Shown: positions 28,428 through 38,088 of the stretch, in pieces
How positions within the stretch are numbered: the first letter of the stretch is position 1
How the letters are laid out: the number at the start of each line of letters is the position of its first letter
Assembly (NCBI GenBank): GCA_963777095.1
Contig: CAVZOY010000003.1
Span: forward strand, 1 to 64,000
Reading direction: 5' to 3'
DNA from: CAVZOY01 sp963777095
GTDB taxonomy: Bacteria > Actinomycetota > Actinomycetes > Mycobacteriales > Geodermatophilaceae
DNA: 64,000 nucleotides
Notes under the pieces: model-generated
What the model saw: only the letters and a program-made list of their open reading frames with translations
Told to the model about the DNA's origin: nothing
Database searches by the model: none
Position numbers and translations under genes: made by a program

Positions 28428-28878
28428 ACTGACCGTGTCGGTGGACGTCGAGGCGCCGCCCCTGCAGGTGTGGCGGGCGCTGGTCGACTGGGAGCGGCAG
28501 GGCGAGTGGATGCCGCTGACCGACGTGCGGGTGGTGGACGGCGATCCGCACAGCGTCGGAGGCCGGATCGAGGCGCGCACCGGGGTGCCGGTCGCCGACG
28601 GGCGACGCGTCGGCCTGCTCGACACCATGGAGATCACCGGCTGGCACCCGCCGTACCGCGTCGAGGTGCTGAAGACCGGGCGCGTACTGCGCGGTCACGG
28701 CATCTTCGAGGTCCGGTCGCGCATGGCCGGCGCCACCGTCGTCTGGACCGAGCAGCTGGACCTGCCGCTGGGCCGGCTCGGCCGCCTCGGCTGGCCGCTC
28801 GTGCGCCCCGCGGCGGCTTTCGCCCTGCACATGGGGCTCAGCCGGTTCCGCGACTTCGCGCGGCGCTACCCGGACTAG
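28420..28878 (+). CDS. SRPBCC family protein
   Basis: Protein of 152 residues of the START/polyketide-cyclase-like fold: N-terminal strand ELTVSVDVEAPPLQVWRALV, the helix DWERQGEWMPLT and the C-terminal long helix PAAAFALHMGLSRFRDFA. Such proteins bind hydrophobic ligands. GTG at 28420 overlaps the DivIVA-like gene by 8 bp, so it is the last gene of the dapE operon. The ligand is unknown. Confidence 0.87.
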   Translation: MPELTVSVDVEAPPLQVWRALVDWERQGEWMPLTDVRVVDGDPHSVGGRIEARTGVPVADGRRVGLLDTMEITGWHPPYRVEVLKTGRVLRGHGIFEVRSRMAGATVVWTEQLDLPLGRLGRLGWPLVRPAAAFALHMGLSRFRDFARRYPD

Positions 28879-29001
28879 AAGGGATCGCGCGGCCACTGTT
28901 CGCCTCGACGCGCCGGGGCGGGACGAAAGCTCGTAGCGGGACGGCGCGGACCCCGAGAAGCGTGATCACGGTCGCATTCCCCGCGCACCAAGGAGCTGAC
29001 C

Positions 29002-29751
29002 ATGGCCGCTCAGTCCGAAACCAAGCCGACGATCGTCCTCGTCCACGGCGCTTGGGCCGACGCCACAGGGTTCGACCGCCAGATCCGCGCCCTGCAGAGC
29101 CGAGGATTCCGCGTCATCGGGTTCGGCAACCCGCTCCGCGGGCTCCCTGGCGACGCGACCTATCTGGCCGACTTCCTGCGCACCCTCACCGGTCCCGTCG
29201 TGCTCGTCGGCCACTCCTACGGCGGCATGGTCATCTCTGCCGCCGCGGTCGGCAACGACCAGGTCAAGGCGCTCGTCTTCTTCAACGGCTGGGTGCTCGA
29301 CGAGGGCGAGAGCCAGCAGCAGCTCTTCGAGCGGTTCGAAGGCAGCCTCGTGGGGCCCGCGATCAGGCCCCTGCCGTTCACCGGCCCCGACGGGAGCGAC
29401 GGCGCGGACCTCTACCTCGACCCCGAGGCGTTCCACGAGGCCTTCGCCGCCGACGTCGACCGCCCCACCGCGGACGTCATGGCCGCGGCGCAGCGGCCGT
29501 TCAGCGCGGCCGCGTTCGCCGGCCCGTCGGGGCCGCCGGCCTGGAAGGACGGGGTTCCGTGCTGGTACCTGCTCGGGACCGAGGACAGGGCGATCACGCC
29601 CGAGCTCCAACGGTTCATGGCCGAGCGCGCACACGCGACGATCGTGGAGGTGTCGGCCTCGCACGTCTCGTTCGTGTCGCAGCCCGATGCCGCGACGCAG
29701 ATCATCCTCCAGGCCGTCGAGGAGACCATGCCTGCTCTGCAGGGCGCGTAG
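29002..29751 (+). CDS. Alpha/beta hydrolase
   Basis: Protein of 249 residues with the oxyanion motif VLVHGAWADATG, the nucleophile elbow GHSYGG (Ser), the acid strand LLGTEDRAI and the catalytic histidine in SASHVSFVSQP. The pattern is close to the small esterase/haloperoxidase-like hydrolases common in soil actinobacteria. ATG at 29002 has an AAGGAG ribosome site. No signal peptide; substrate unknown. It stands alone with about 120-130 bp on each side. Confidence 0.9.
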   Translation: MAAQSETKPTIVLVHGAWADATGFDRQIRALQSRGFRVIGFGNPLRGLPGDATYLADFLRTLTGPVVLVGHSYGGMVISAAAVGNDQVKALVFFNGWVLDEGESQQQLFERFEGSLVGPAIRPLPFTGPDGSDGADLYLDPEAFHEAFAADVDRPTADVMAAAQRPFSAAAFAGPSGPPAWKDGVPCWYLLGTEDRAITPELQRFMAERAHATIVEVSASHVSFVSQPDAATQIILQAVEETMPALQGA

Positions 29752-29882
29752 CGGGCGCCGAGCCTGATCGCGTGCACCTCGAGGTGGTCTGGCCGGTTTC
29801 CTGCGACTGATGGCCGTCGAGCCCCTGGCCGGGCCCGGGGGCCGTCCGGGGACAATGAGGCGGTGAGCCGGACCAACCTCTC

Positions 29883-30810
29883 GTGAGCCGCCGCGGCTGG
29901 GTGCTGTTCATCGCCATGGCGGTGATCTGGGGCATCCCCTACCTGCTCATCAAGGTCGCGGTCGGCGAGGTGTCGCCCGTCCTCGTGGTCGTGGCCCGCT
30001 GCGTGATCGGCGCGGCGCTGCTGCTGCCGTGGGCGATCGCGAAGGGCTGGCTGCGACCCGCCCTGCGGCACTGGCGCGCTCTGCTGCTGTTCACGGTGCT
30101 GGAGATGACGCTGCCGTGGCTGCTGCTGTCGTGGGCCGAGACGTCGCTGTCGAGCTCGCTCACCGGGCTGCTGGTCGCGAGCGTGCCCTTCGTCGCGGCC
30201 CTGACCGCCCGGCTGGCCGGCGACGAGGACCGGCTCACGCCCGTGCGGGTGCTCGGTCTGCTGATCGGCCTCGGCGGGATCGTCGTCCTGCTCGGACTGG
30301 ACGTCGGAGCCGGCCAGCTGCTGCCGATCGGGGCGATCGTGCTCGTCGTCATCGGCTACGCGACCGCGCCGATGGTGGTCACCCGCTCGCTGTCCGACGT
30401 CCACGGCGTCGCGGCCAGCGCCATCGCGCTCACCGTCACCGCGGTCGTCTACGCCCCGTTCGCCGTGGCCGACGTGGATCAGCTCGGGAACGCGTCGGCG
30501 AACGCGCTGCTCTCGCTGGTCGTGCTCGGGGTGGTGTGCACGGCGGTCGCGCTGGCGATGTTCTTCGCGCTGATCCGCGAGGTCGGCCCGCAGCGCGCGC
30601 TGGTCATCACCTTCCTCAACCCGGCGGTCGCGGTGCTGCTCGGGGTGCTGCTGCTCGACGAGCCGTTCACCCTCGGCCTGGCGCTCGGGCTGCCGCTCGT
30701 CGTCCTCGGCTGCGTGCTGGCCACCCGCCGCAGCCCGGCGCGGCAGGCCGTGCCGGTCCCCGAGGCCGACGACCTCCGAGGAGGCGGCCCGGCCCACCCG
30801 CGCGGGCTAG
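29883..30810 (+). CDS. EamA/DMT family exporter (frame break at the end)
   Basis: Ten-helix drug/metabolite transporter with two EamA repeats: GWVLFIAMAVIWGIPYLLIK at the N-terminus and VITFLNPAVAVLLGVLLLDE near the end. A frame break near 30775 (CTCCGAGG) would otherwise run the reading frame into the next gene; removing one C gives DLEEAARPTRAG and a stop at 30808-30810, about 308 residues. GTG at 29883; a GTG at 29863 lies upstream but in another frame. Substrate unknown, probably amino acids or small metabolites. Confidence 0.88.
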
Positions 30811-30899
30811 GGCGCAGGCCCCCGGCTCAAGCCCCGGCCGGGGATGCCGACATCCGGATCGGCACCCGTTCGACCCGGTGCCTGACGAGGAGGGCACCG

Positions 30900-33800
30900 G
30901 TGGGGCGGCAGGGCACGGACGGCGGCGGGCGCGATCGGCGTCCCGGCCGGGTGCTGCCCGCGGTCCTCCTCCTGCTCGTCATGGGCGTCGGCGCGCTCCT
31001 GAGCGGACCCGCGGCGCTGCCGTCGCCGGCGCTGCAGACCGCCAGCACCACCAACCCGGTGCCCCCGACCAACGTGCGGGCCACCGGCGCCAACAACTCC
31101 CTGGTGATCGCCTGGGACCCCGTGACCGAGACCGGGCTGACCGGCTACCGGGTCTACTTCAACGGCACCCTCAAGGCCACGGTCAGCGGCACCGGGACCA
31201 CCGCCACGGTCACCGGCCTGGTCAACGGCCAGCAGTACGACAACATCACCGTGCGGACGACGACGCAGCAGTTCCTCTTCCCGTACGAGGGCGTCAACAG
31301 CGCGGCCACCTCGGGAACGCCGCACAACGGCCTGGTGCCGGCGACGCCGGCCGGGTTCACCGCCACCCGCGGGGACCGCCAGGTCGTGCTCGGCTGGACG
31401 GCGACGACGGACCTGGAGGTGCGCAGCTACGAGCTGCGGCGGGACGGCGACCTCGTCGCGACGCTGTCCCGCCTCCGCGACCGGCTACACCGACACCGGC
31501 CGCACGAACGGCGTCAGCGCCACCTACACCCTCGTCGCGGTCGACGTGGCCGGGATGCGGTCCACGGCCGCCACCGCGTCGGTGACCCCGAAGGACACGA
31601 CTGCCCCCGCCGCGCCGACCGGCCTGGTCGCCACTCCGGGGGACGGGTCCGTGGCACTGACCTGGACCGCGAACCTCGAGTACGACATCGGGTCGTACCG
31701 CGTGCGCCGTGACGGCGTGCAGATCGCGACGGTCACCGGCACGTCCTACACCGACACCGGCCGGACCAACGGCGTCGCGTACGCCTACTCGCTCGAGGCC
31801 GTCGACACCTCCCTGAACGTCTCTCCGGTCTCCTCGCCCGCCGTGAGCGCCACACCGCACGACGGGCTGCCGCCGGCGACGCCGTCCGGGTTCGCGGCGA
31901 CCGGCGGGGACCAGCAGGTCGTCGTCTCGTGGACGGCGACCGCCGACCTGGAGGTGCGCAGCTACGAGCTGCGCCGGGACGGCGCCCTGATCGCCACGCC
32001 GACGTCGTCCGCCACGACCTACACCGACACCGGCCTGGTCAACGGCGTGGCTTTCGCGTACACCCTCGTCGCGGTCGACGTCGCCGGGATGCGGTCGACG
32101 GCCGCTCCCGCGTCCGCCACGCCGCAGGACTCGGTCCCGCCGACGGCCCCGACCGGCCTGATGGCGCTGCCGGGCGACCAGCGGGCCGCGCTGTCCTGGA
32201 CCCCCAACGCCGAGGACGACATCGCTGACTACCTCGTGTACCGGGACGGCGTGCAGATCGCCGTCGTGCCTGGTCCGGGCATCAGCTGGGTCGACACCGG
32301 GCTCACCAACGGTGTCGAGCACGAGTACCGGCTGGCCGCTCGCGACGAGTCGGGCAACGTCTCGCCGCTGTCTGCCGTCGCGGTGCGGGTCACGGCGCAC
32401 GACGGACTGCCGCCGGCCGCCCCCGCCGACCTCGCCGCCACACCGGCGGACCGGCAGATCGTGCTGTCGTGGACGGCGTCGACCGACCTGGAGGTCAGGG
32501 GGTACGAGCTGCGCCGCGACGGGGTGCTGGTGGCGAGCTTCTCGCCCGGCACGACCTCGTTCACCGACACCGGCCTGGTCAACGGCGTCTCCTACGCCTA
32601 CGACCTCGTCGCCGTCGACGTGGCCGCGGAGGTGTCGGCTCCCGCCACGGTGTCGGAGACGCCCGCCGACGCGGTCGCCCCCGCCGCCCCGACCGGGCTC
32701 GTGGCGGTGCCCGGCGACGCGCAGGTCGAGCTGTCGTGGCAGGACGGCGGGGACTACGACATCAGCTACTCCCGCGTGTTCCGCGACGGGGTCCAGGTGG
32801 CCGTCGTGGTCGGGTCGTCGTGGACCGACACCGGGCTGACCAACGGGGCGACGTACCAGTACGAGGTCGTCGCCGTCGACACCTCCGGCAACGCCTCCGA
32901 CCCGTCCGACCCGACGTCCGCCGTCCCGCGGGACGCGGTGCCCCCGGCGGCACCCACCGGGCTCGCCACGATGCCCGGCGACCGGCAGGTCACGCTGACC
33001 TGGGACGCGAACGGCGAGCCCGACGCCGCCGGCTACCGGGTCTGGCGCGACGGCGTGCAGGTGGCGGTGGTGACCGGCACGACGTGGACCGACACCGGTC
33101 TCACCAACGGCGTCACCTACGAGTACGCACTGAGGGCGATCGACACGTCCGGCAACGACTCGGCCACCTCGGACCCGGCCGCCGAGACGCCCCGGGACGC
33201 CGTCGACCCGGCCGCGCCCACCGGCCTGGGAGTCGTCCCGTCCGACGGCGAGGTGACGCTGACGTGGGACGCCGTCGTCGAGTACGACGTGACCGGATAT
33301 CTCGTCTTCCAGGACGGCGTGCAGATCGCGGCCACCAGCGGCACGAGCTGGACCGTCACCGGGCTGATCAACGGCCAGGAGTACGTGTTCACGATCGTGG
33401 CCGTCGACAGCTCGGCCAACGAGTCCGACCCCTCGGACCCGGTGACCGCCACGCCGGCCGACCCGCCACCCGCGGCGCCGACCGGTCTGGTCGCGGAGCC
33501 CGGGGACGCCGAGGTCACGCTGACCTGGGACGTCAACGGCGAGCCGGACATCGACGGCTACGTGCTGCTGCGCGACGGCGTGGAGATCGCCACGCTGACC
33601 GGGACGTCGTACGTCGACACCGACGTGATCAACGGGACGACCTACACGTACACGGTGGTCGCGGTGGACGCCGCCGGCGGCCGCTCGCCGGAGTCCGACC
33701 CGGTCGACGCCACCCCCGCCGACGCGCCGCCGGTCGCCCCGACCGGGCTGGTGGCGGACGCCGGCGACGCCGAGGTCGCGCTGACCTGGGACGTCAACGG

Positions 33801-35553
33801 CGAGCCGGACATCGACGGCTACATCCTGCTGCGCGACGGCGTGGAGATCGCCACGCTGACCGGGACGTCGTACGTCGACACCGACGTGATCAACGGGACG
33901 ACCTACACGTACACGGTGGTCGCGGTGGACGCCGTCGGGGGCCGCTCGCCGGAGTCCGACCCGGTCGACGCCACCCCGGTCGATGCGCCGCCGTCCGCCC
34001 CCACCGACGTCACCGCCTCACCGGGCGACGAGCGGGCCGTCGTCCGCTGGACCGCCGCTCCGGAGGCCGACGTCGTCGCCTACCGGGTGCTCGCCGAGGA
34101 CGGCACGGTCGTGGCCGAGGTGACGGCGCCGGCCACGTCGGCAACCGTGCCGGATCTGGTCAACGGGGTGAGCTACCGCTTCACCGTCGTGGCCGTCGAC
34201 GCCGGCGGCAACGAGTCCGACCCGTCCGACGAGGTCGAGGTGACCCCGGTCGCGGCACCGGTCACGGTCCCCGTGGAGGGCGTCGGCCAGGCCGGTGGCG
34301 TCGCCGCCAGCAGCGACGGGCAGCACCTGGTCATCGGGACCAGGTCGCGGCTGGAGCCCTCGGACACCAACACCGCCTACGAGCTCTACGTCGTCGACAG
34401 GGACGCCGGCACCAGGCGTCGGCTCGTCCCGCTGTCCGCTGCGGCCACCGGCATGACCGACCCGACCAACATCAGCGCGCCGGCCATCAGTGACGACGGC
34501 CGGTACGTGGCGCTCGCGACGACCGCCAAGTTGCTGCCGGCCGACACCAACACCCTGTCCGACGTCTACCGGCTCGACACCCGGCTGTGGCGCTGGGAGC
34601 TGGTCAGCGTGCCGGCGTCCGGCGCCGTGAGCAGGACGGTCGCCGGCACGCTCGTGCAGACCGGGGCGTCGGTGTACGCGAAGAGCCCGGCGGTCGCGAT
34701 GTCGGCCGACGGCAACGTCGTGCTGTTCTACTCGGCGCGTGCCGACCTGCTGCCCGGCGACACGAACGCCAAGGTGGACGTCTTCGCCAAGGACATGACG
34801 ACGCGTGCGGTCACCCGCGTGTCGACCACCGCGACCGGCGCCAACCTGCCGCGCGTGCCCACCGGCCCGGCGCTGGCCCTCACGCCCGACGGCCGGTTCG
34901 CGCTCTTCCCCGCGCTGAGCGGCACGGGCCCGGCGGTGCTCTACCGCAAGACGCTCACCGGGGCGGGCGCCGGGACGCTGGTCGCCGCCTCGACGGTGAC
35001 CGTGTCCGGCCGGGTCACCGAGTTCGGCGTCTTCCGCGACGCCGGTGACATCGCGATCAGCGACGACGGCCGGTACGTCGCGTTCGCGACCGCGGCCAAG
35101 CTCGGGACGACGACGCCCACGGCGAACTGGACGGCCGGGCTGGCCTACCGCAAGGACCTCGACACCGAAACCGTGGTGGCGCTCGGCACCGGCCAGCGGA
35201 CCGTGTGGGAGCACTCCGTGGAGCTCGACCCCACCGGCCGGTACGCGTACTACTCGACCGCCGCCCCCGCGATCGCCGGCGACACCAACGGCCACACCGA
35301 CTTCTACCGCCGCGACCTCGACGGCGGCGTGGCCGGTCCGCTGCTGCTGGTCACCGGCGACGCGAGCGGCCGGCACACGACCGGCCCCTCCGGCTCGGTG
35401 GCCGCGACCGAGTACGGCCGCGTGGTCGCGCTGACCGGCGACGACGTGCTCGTGACGACGTCGCAGGCCCTGGCTCCCGTCGACGCGAACAAGCTGCGGG
35501 ACCTGTACCGCAAGGACCTGGCCGACGGCGATGTCAGGACGCCGCTCGCCTGA
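30900..35553 (+). CDS. Secreted multi-FN3 protein with C-terminal beta-propeller (frame break)
   Basis: Very large exported protein of about 1550 residues. A hydrophobic N-terminal segment (VLPAVLLLLVMGVGALLSG) acts as signal or anchor. About 12 fibronectin type III domains follow, each with a PTGL start, a DxxGYxVxRDGV strand and a TDTGLTNGVxYxY loop. The C-terminal 430 residues look like a TolB/WD40-like propeller with AISDDGRYVALATTAKL blades, each carrying a DTN-x4-DxY loop (for example PADTNTLSDVY and AGDTNGHTDFY) that resembles calcium-binding loops. GTG at 30900 follows GAGGAGGGCACC. One break near 31473 is cured by removing one base. Domains 10 and 11 are almost identical in DNA. Role unknown; carbohydrate or surface binding is a guess. 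Confidence 0.87.
33520..33978 (+). repeat. Near-identical tandem FN3 repeat, 261-bp period
   Basis: The stretch from CTGACCTGGGACGTCAACGG at 33520 recurs from 33781 with very few changes for about 195 bp, a period of exactly 261 bp or 87 codons. This indicates a recent in-frame duplication of one FN3 module. Confidence 0.8.
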
Positions 35554-35593
35554 GTCGCCGGGATGTCAGACCTCCTGGTTAGCGTCGCCCCTC

Positions 35594-36160
35594 GTGAGCG
35601 ACCTCGACGATCTCCCGCGGTGCGCCTGGGCGACCAGCACGCCCGACTACGTCGCCTACCACGACGAGGAGTGGGGCACGCCGCTGCACGGCGACGACGC
35701 CCTCTTCGAGCGCCTGACCCTCGAGGCGTTCCAGTCCGGGCTGTCGTGGATCACGATCCTGCGCAAGCGGCCGGCCTTCCGGGCGGCGTTCGCCGGGTTC
35801 TCCATCGACGCGGTGGCGGAGTTCGGGCCGGACGACGAGGCGCGGCTGATGGCCGACGCGGGCATCGTGCGCAACCGCGCCAAGATCGCCGCTGCCCTGG
35901 CCAACGCGCGGGCCGCGCAGCGGTTGCCGGAGGGCCTCGACGCCCTGCTGTGGTCCTTCGCACCCGACCCCGCGACCCGCCAGCGCCCGGCCTCGCTGGC
36001 CGAGGTGCCGGCCACCAGCGCGGAGTCGGTCGCCATGGCCAAGGAGCTCAAGCGGCGCGGATTCGTCTTCGTCGGGCCGACCACCGCGTACGCGCTCATG
36101 CAGGCCACCGGGATGGTCGACGACCACGTTCCCGACTGCTTCCGGGCGGTCGGGAGGTGA
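35594..36160 (+). CDS. tag: DNA-3-methyladenine glycosylase I
   Basis: Removes 3-methyladenine from alkylated DNA. The 188-residue protein shows the Tag pattern RCAWATSTPDYVAYHDEEWG, then FERLTLEAFQSGLSWITIL and a C-terminal VDDHVPDCF. The N-terminal Cys and His and this terminal His and Cys form the family zinc site. GTG at 35594. It is followed after 137 bp by the DUF3117 gene, as in mycobacteria (Rv1210-Rv1211). Confidence 0.95.
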   Translation: MSDLDDLPRCAWATSTPDYVAYHDEEWGTPLHGDDALFERLTLEAFQSGLSWITILRKRPAFRAAFAGFSIDAVAEFGPDDEARLMADAGIVRNRAKIAAALANARAAQRLPEGLDALLWSFAPDPATRQRPASLAEVPATSAESVAMAKELKRRGFVFVGPTTAYALMQATGMVDDHVPDCFRAVGR

Positions 36161-36297
36161 TTATGCCGCCCGGTCGAGGGGCTCGTGTTGGACGAGGGGC
36201 GGCGATACGGGATCATGGGTACCGGTTCTCACAGCATCGACGGATGCCACACCGCGGCCGGACCGGCGCCAGCGGATGGCCGGCGAAGGAGGCACGC

Positions 36298-36465
36298 ATG
36301 GCGGCCATGAAGCCGCGCACGGGTGAAGGTCCCCTCGAGGTGACCAAGGAGGGCCGCGGCCTGGTGATGCGGGTGCCGCTCGAAGGGGGCGGCCGCCTGG
36401 TCGTCGAGCTGTCGCCGGACGAGGCCCAGGCCCTGTCCGAGGCGCTGAAGGGCGCGACCAGCTGA
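36298..36465 (+). CDS. DUF3117 small protein
   Basis: Protein of 55 residues, AAMKPRTGEGPLEVTKEGRG then LVMRVPLEGGGRLVVELSPDEA, the complete DUF3117 family. ATG at 36298 has a strong AAGGAGG ribosome site; this start is preferred over the ATG three codons later. It is strictly conserved in actinobacteria but its role is unknown. pepA starts 2 bp after its stop. Confidence 0.92.
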   Translation: MAAMKPRTGEGPLEVTKEGRGLVMRVPLEGGGRLVVELSPDEAQALSEALKGATS

Positions 36466-36467
36466 GC

Positions 36468-38081
36468 ATGGGGATGCGCCCTGACACGGGCAGCTCCGCA
36501 GGAGACGACGCGGCCCCGGCCACCGGCAGCACGCCGGCGACCGGGGCCGCTCCGTTGCCGGTGGTGGAGCTGCTCGCCGACCTGCCCGAGCTCACCGCGA
36601 ACGACGTCCTCGCGGTTCCGGTCGCCGACGGCGGCGAGCTGCCGTCCTGGCTGACCGGCCCGGCGCTGTTCGCGCCGCACCCGGTGGACGCCGACGTGCT
36701 CCGCGACGCCCTGACCCTCGACCGCAACCGCGGCGGCGCGGGCAGCACCACCGCTGTCGCCGTGCCCGGCGGGTCGCCGCGCGGCGTGCTCGCCGTGGGC
36801 ATCGGCTCCGGCACCGTTCCCGACGTCCGGTCGTTCGCGGCCGCCGTCGTGCGCCGCGCGCAGGCCATGGCCGAGGGCGGGGTGCGCCGGCTGGTGCTGA
36901 CGCTCGACAACGCGGCCGCGCCCGCAGGCGCCGACGAGGTGCGCACCGCGGTCGAGGCGGTGTTGCTGGCGGGCTACCGATTCCGCGAGACCTCGGCGCC
37001 GCACCCCGCGCGCCTGGACGCGGTGACCGTCGTGGTCGCCGACGCTGACGACGCCGCCGTGGCCGCGGCCGCGCGAGCCGGTGAGGTGACCGCGTCGGCT
37101 GTGGCGTGGGCCCGCGATCTGATCAACACCCCGAGCAACACGAAGAACCCGGCGTGGCTGGCGGCCGAGGCCGGCGAGCGGCTCGCCGGGCTGGCCGACG
37201 TCACCGTCTCCGTGCTCGAGCCCGACGACCTCCGCGCGGGCGGATTCGGCGGCGTCCTCGCCGTCGGCGGTGGCTCGTCGACCCCGCCCCGCGTGATCGT
37301 CGCGAGCTACCGGCCAGCGTCGGCCGGGGCCGCGCACCCGGTGCTGGTCGGCAAGGGGATCACGTTCGACACCGGCGGCATCTCGATCAAGCCCAACGCG
37401 GGCATGCGGGAGATGAAGACCGACATGGCCGGGGGCGCCGCCGTCCTGGCCGTCGTCGACGCCGCGGCGCGGCTCGGGCTGCCGTGCGCGGTGACCGCCG
37501 TCGTCCCGGCCGCCGAGAACGCCGTGTCCGGCTCGTCGTACCGGCCCTCGGACGTCGTCCGGCACGTCGGCGGGCGCACGACCGAGGTGCTCAACACCGA
37601 CGCCGAGGGGCGGATGGTGCTGGCCGACGGACTGGCGTACGCGCGGCTGTCGCTCGGCGCGACCGTGCTGGTCGACGTCGCCACGCTGACCGGTGCGATG
37701 AAGGTGGCGCTCGGCACGAAGACCGCGGGGCTCTACGCCGCCACCGACGGCCTGGCCGACGCGCTGCTGACGGCTGGCCGGCAGTCCGGGGAGCCGCTCT
37801 GGCGGATGCCGCTCGCCGCCGAGTACGCCGACCTCCTGGAGAGCACGGTGGCCGACGCCAACAACGCCCCGGGCAACCCGGGCGGGACGACGGCGGCGCT
37901 GTTCCTCGCGCCGTTCGCCGGCGACCTGCCGTGGGCGCACCTCGACGTCGCCGGGCCGGCTCGGGCCGGCTCCGACGACGGCGACGTGGTCAAGGGTGGC
38001 ACCGGATTCGGTGCCCGGACGCTGCTGCGCTGGCTCGAGGCGGGTGCGCCCGTCGACCCGGCGCCGTCCGTCGTCGACTGA
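36468..38081 (+). CDS. pepA: Leucyl aminopeptidase (M17)
   Basis: Cytosolic two-metal aminopeptidase of 537 residues. The M17 signature NTDAEGRMVLADGL, the metal/catalytic lysine segments GKGITFDTGGISIKP and MKTDMAGGAAV are intact. The N-terminal 25 residues are low-complexity (ATGSTPATGAAP), so a downstream start is possible. ATG at 36468 lies 2 bp after the DUF3117 stop. It may process peptides taken up by the importer encoded earlier, but nothing links them directly. Confidence 0.94.
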   Translation: MGMRPDTGSSAGDDAAPATGSTPATGAAPLPVVELLADLPELTANDVLAVPVADGGELPSWLTGPALFAPHPVDADVLRDALTLDRNRGGAGSTTAVAVPGGSPRGVLAVGIGSGTVPDVRSFAAAVVRRAQAMAEGGVRRLVLTLDNAAAPAGADEVRTAVEAVLLAGYRFRETSAPHPARLDAVTVVVADADDAAVAAAARAGEVTASAVAWARDLINTPSNTKNPAWLAAEAGERLAGLADVTVSVLEPDDLRAGGFGGVLAVGGGSSTPPRVIVASYRPASAGAAHPVLVGKGITFDTGGISIKPNAGMREMKTDMAGGAAVLAVVDAAARLGLPCAVTAVVPAAENAVSGSSYRPSDVVRHVGGRTTEVLNTDAEGRMVLADGLAYARLSLGATVLVDVATLTGAMKVALGTKTAGLYAATDGLADALLTAGRQSGEPLWRMPLAAEYADLLESTVADANNAPGNPGGTTAALFLAPFAGDLPWAHLDVAGPARAGSDDGDVVKGGTGFGARTLLRWLEAGAPVDPAPSVVD

Positions 38082-38088
38082 TCCGACG

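Noticed and set aside
29883..31712. A single long protein joining the EamA exporter to the FN3 protein
   Set aside because: The join arises from one extra base near 30775. Correcting it gives a stop at 30808-30810, and the FN3 gene has its own ribosome site, GTG and signal sequence.
31000..34250. Regular repeats resembling a repeat array or CRISPR
   Set aside because: The period is a multiple of three, lies inside one open reading frame and encodes FN3 domains; there are no short identical repeats with unique spacers.
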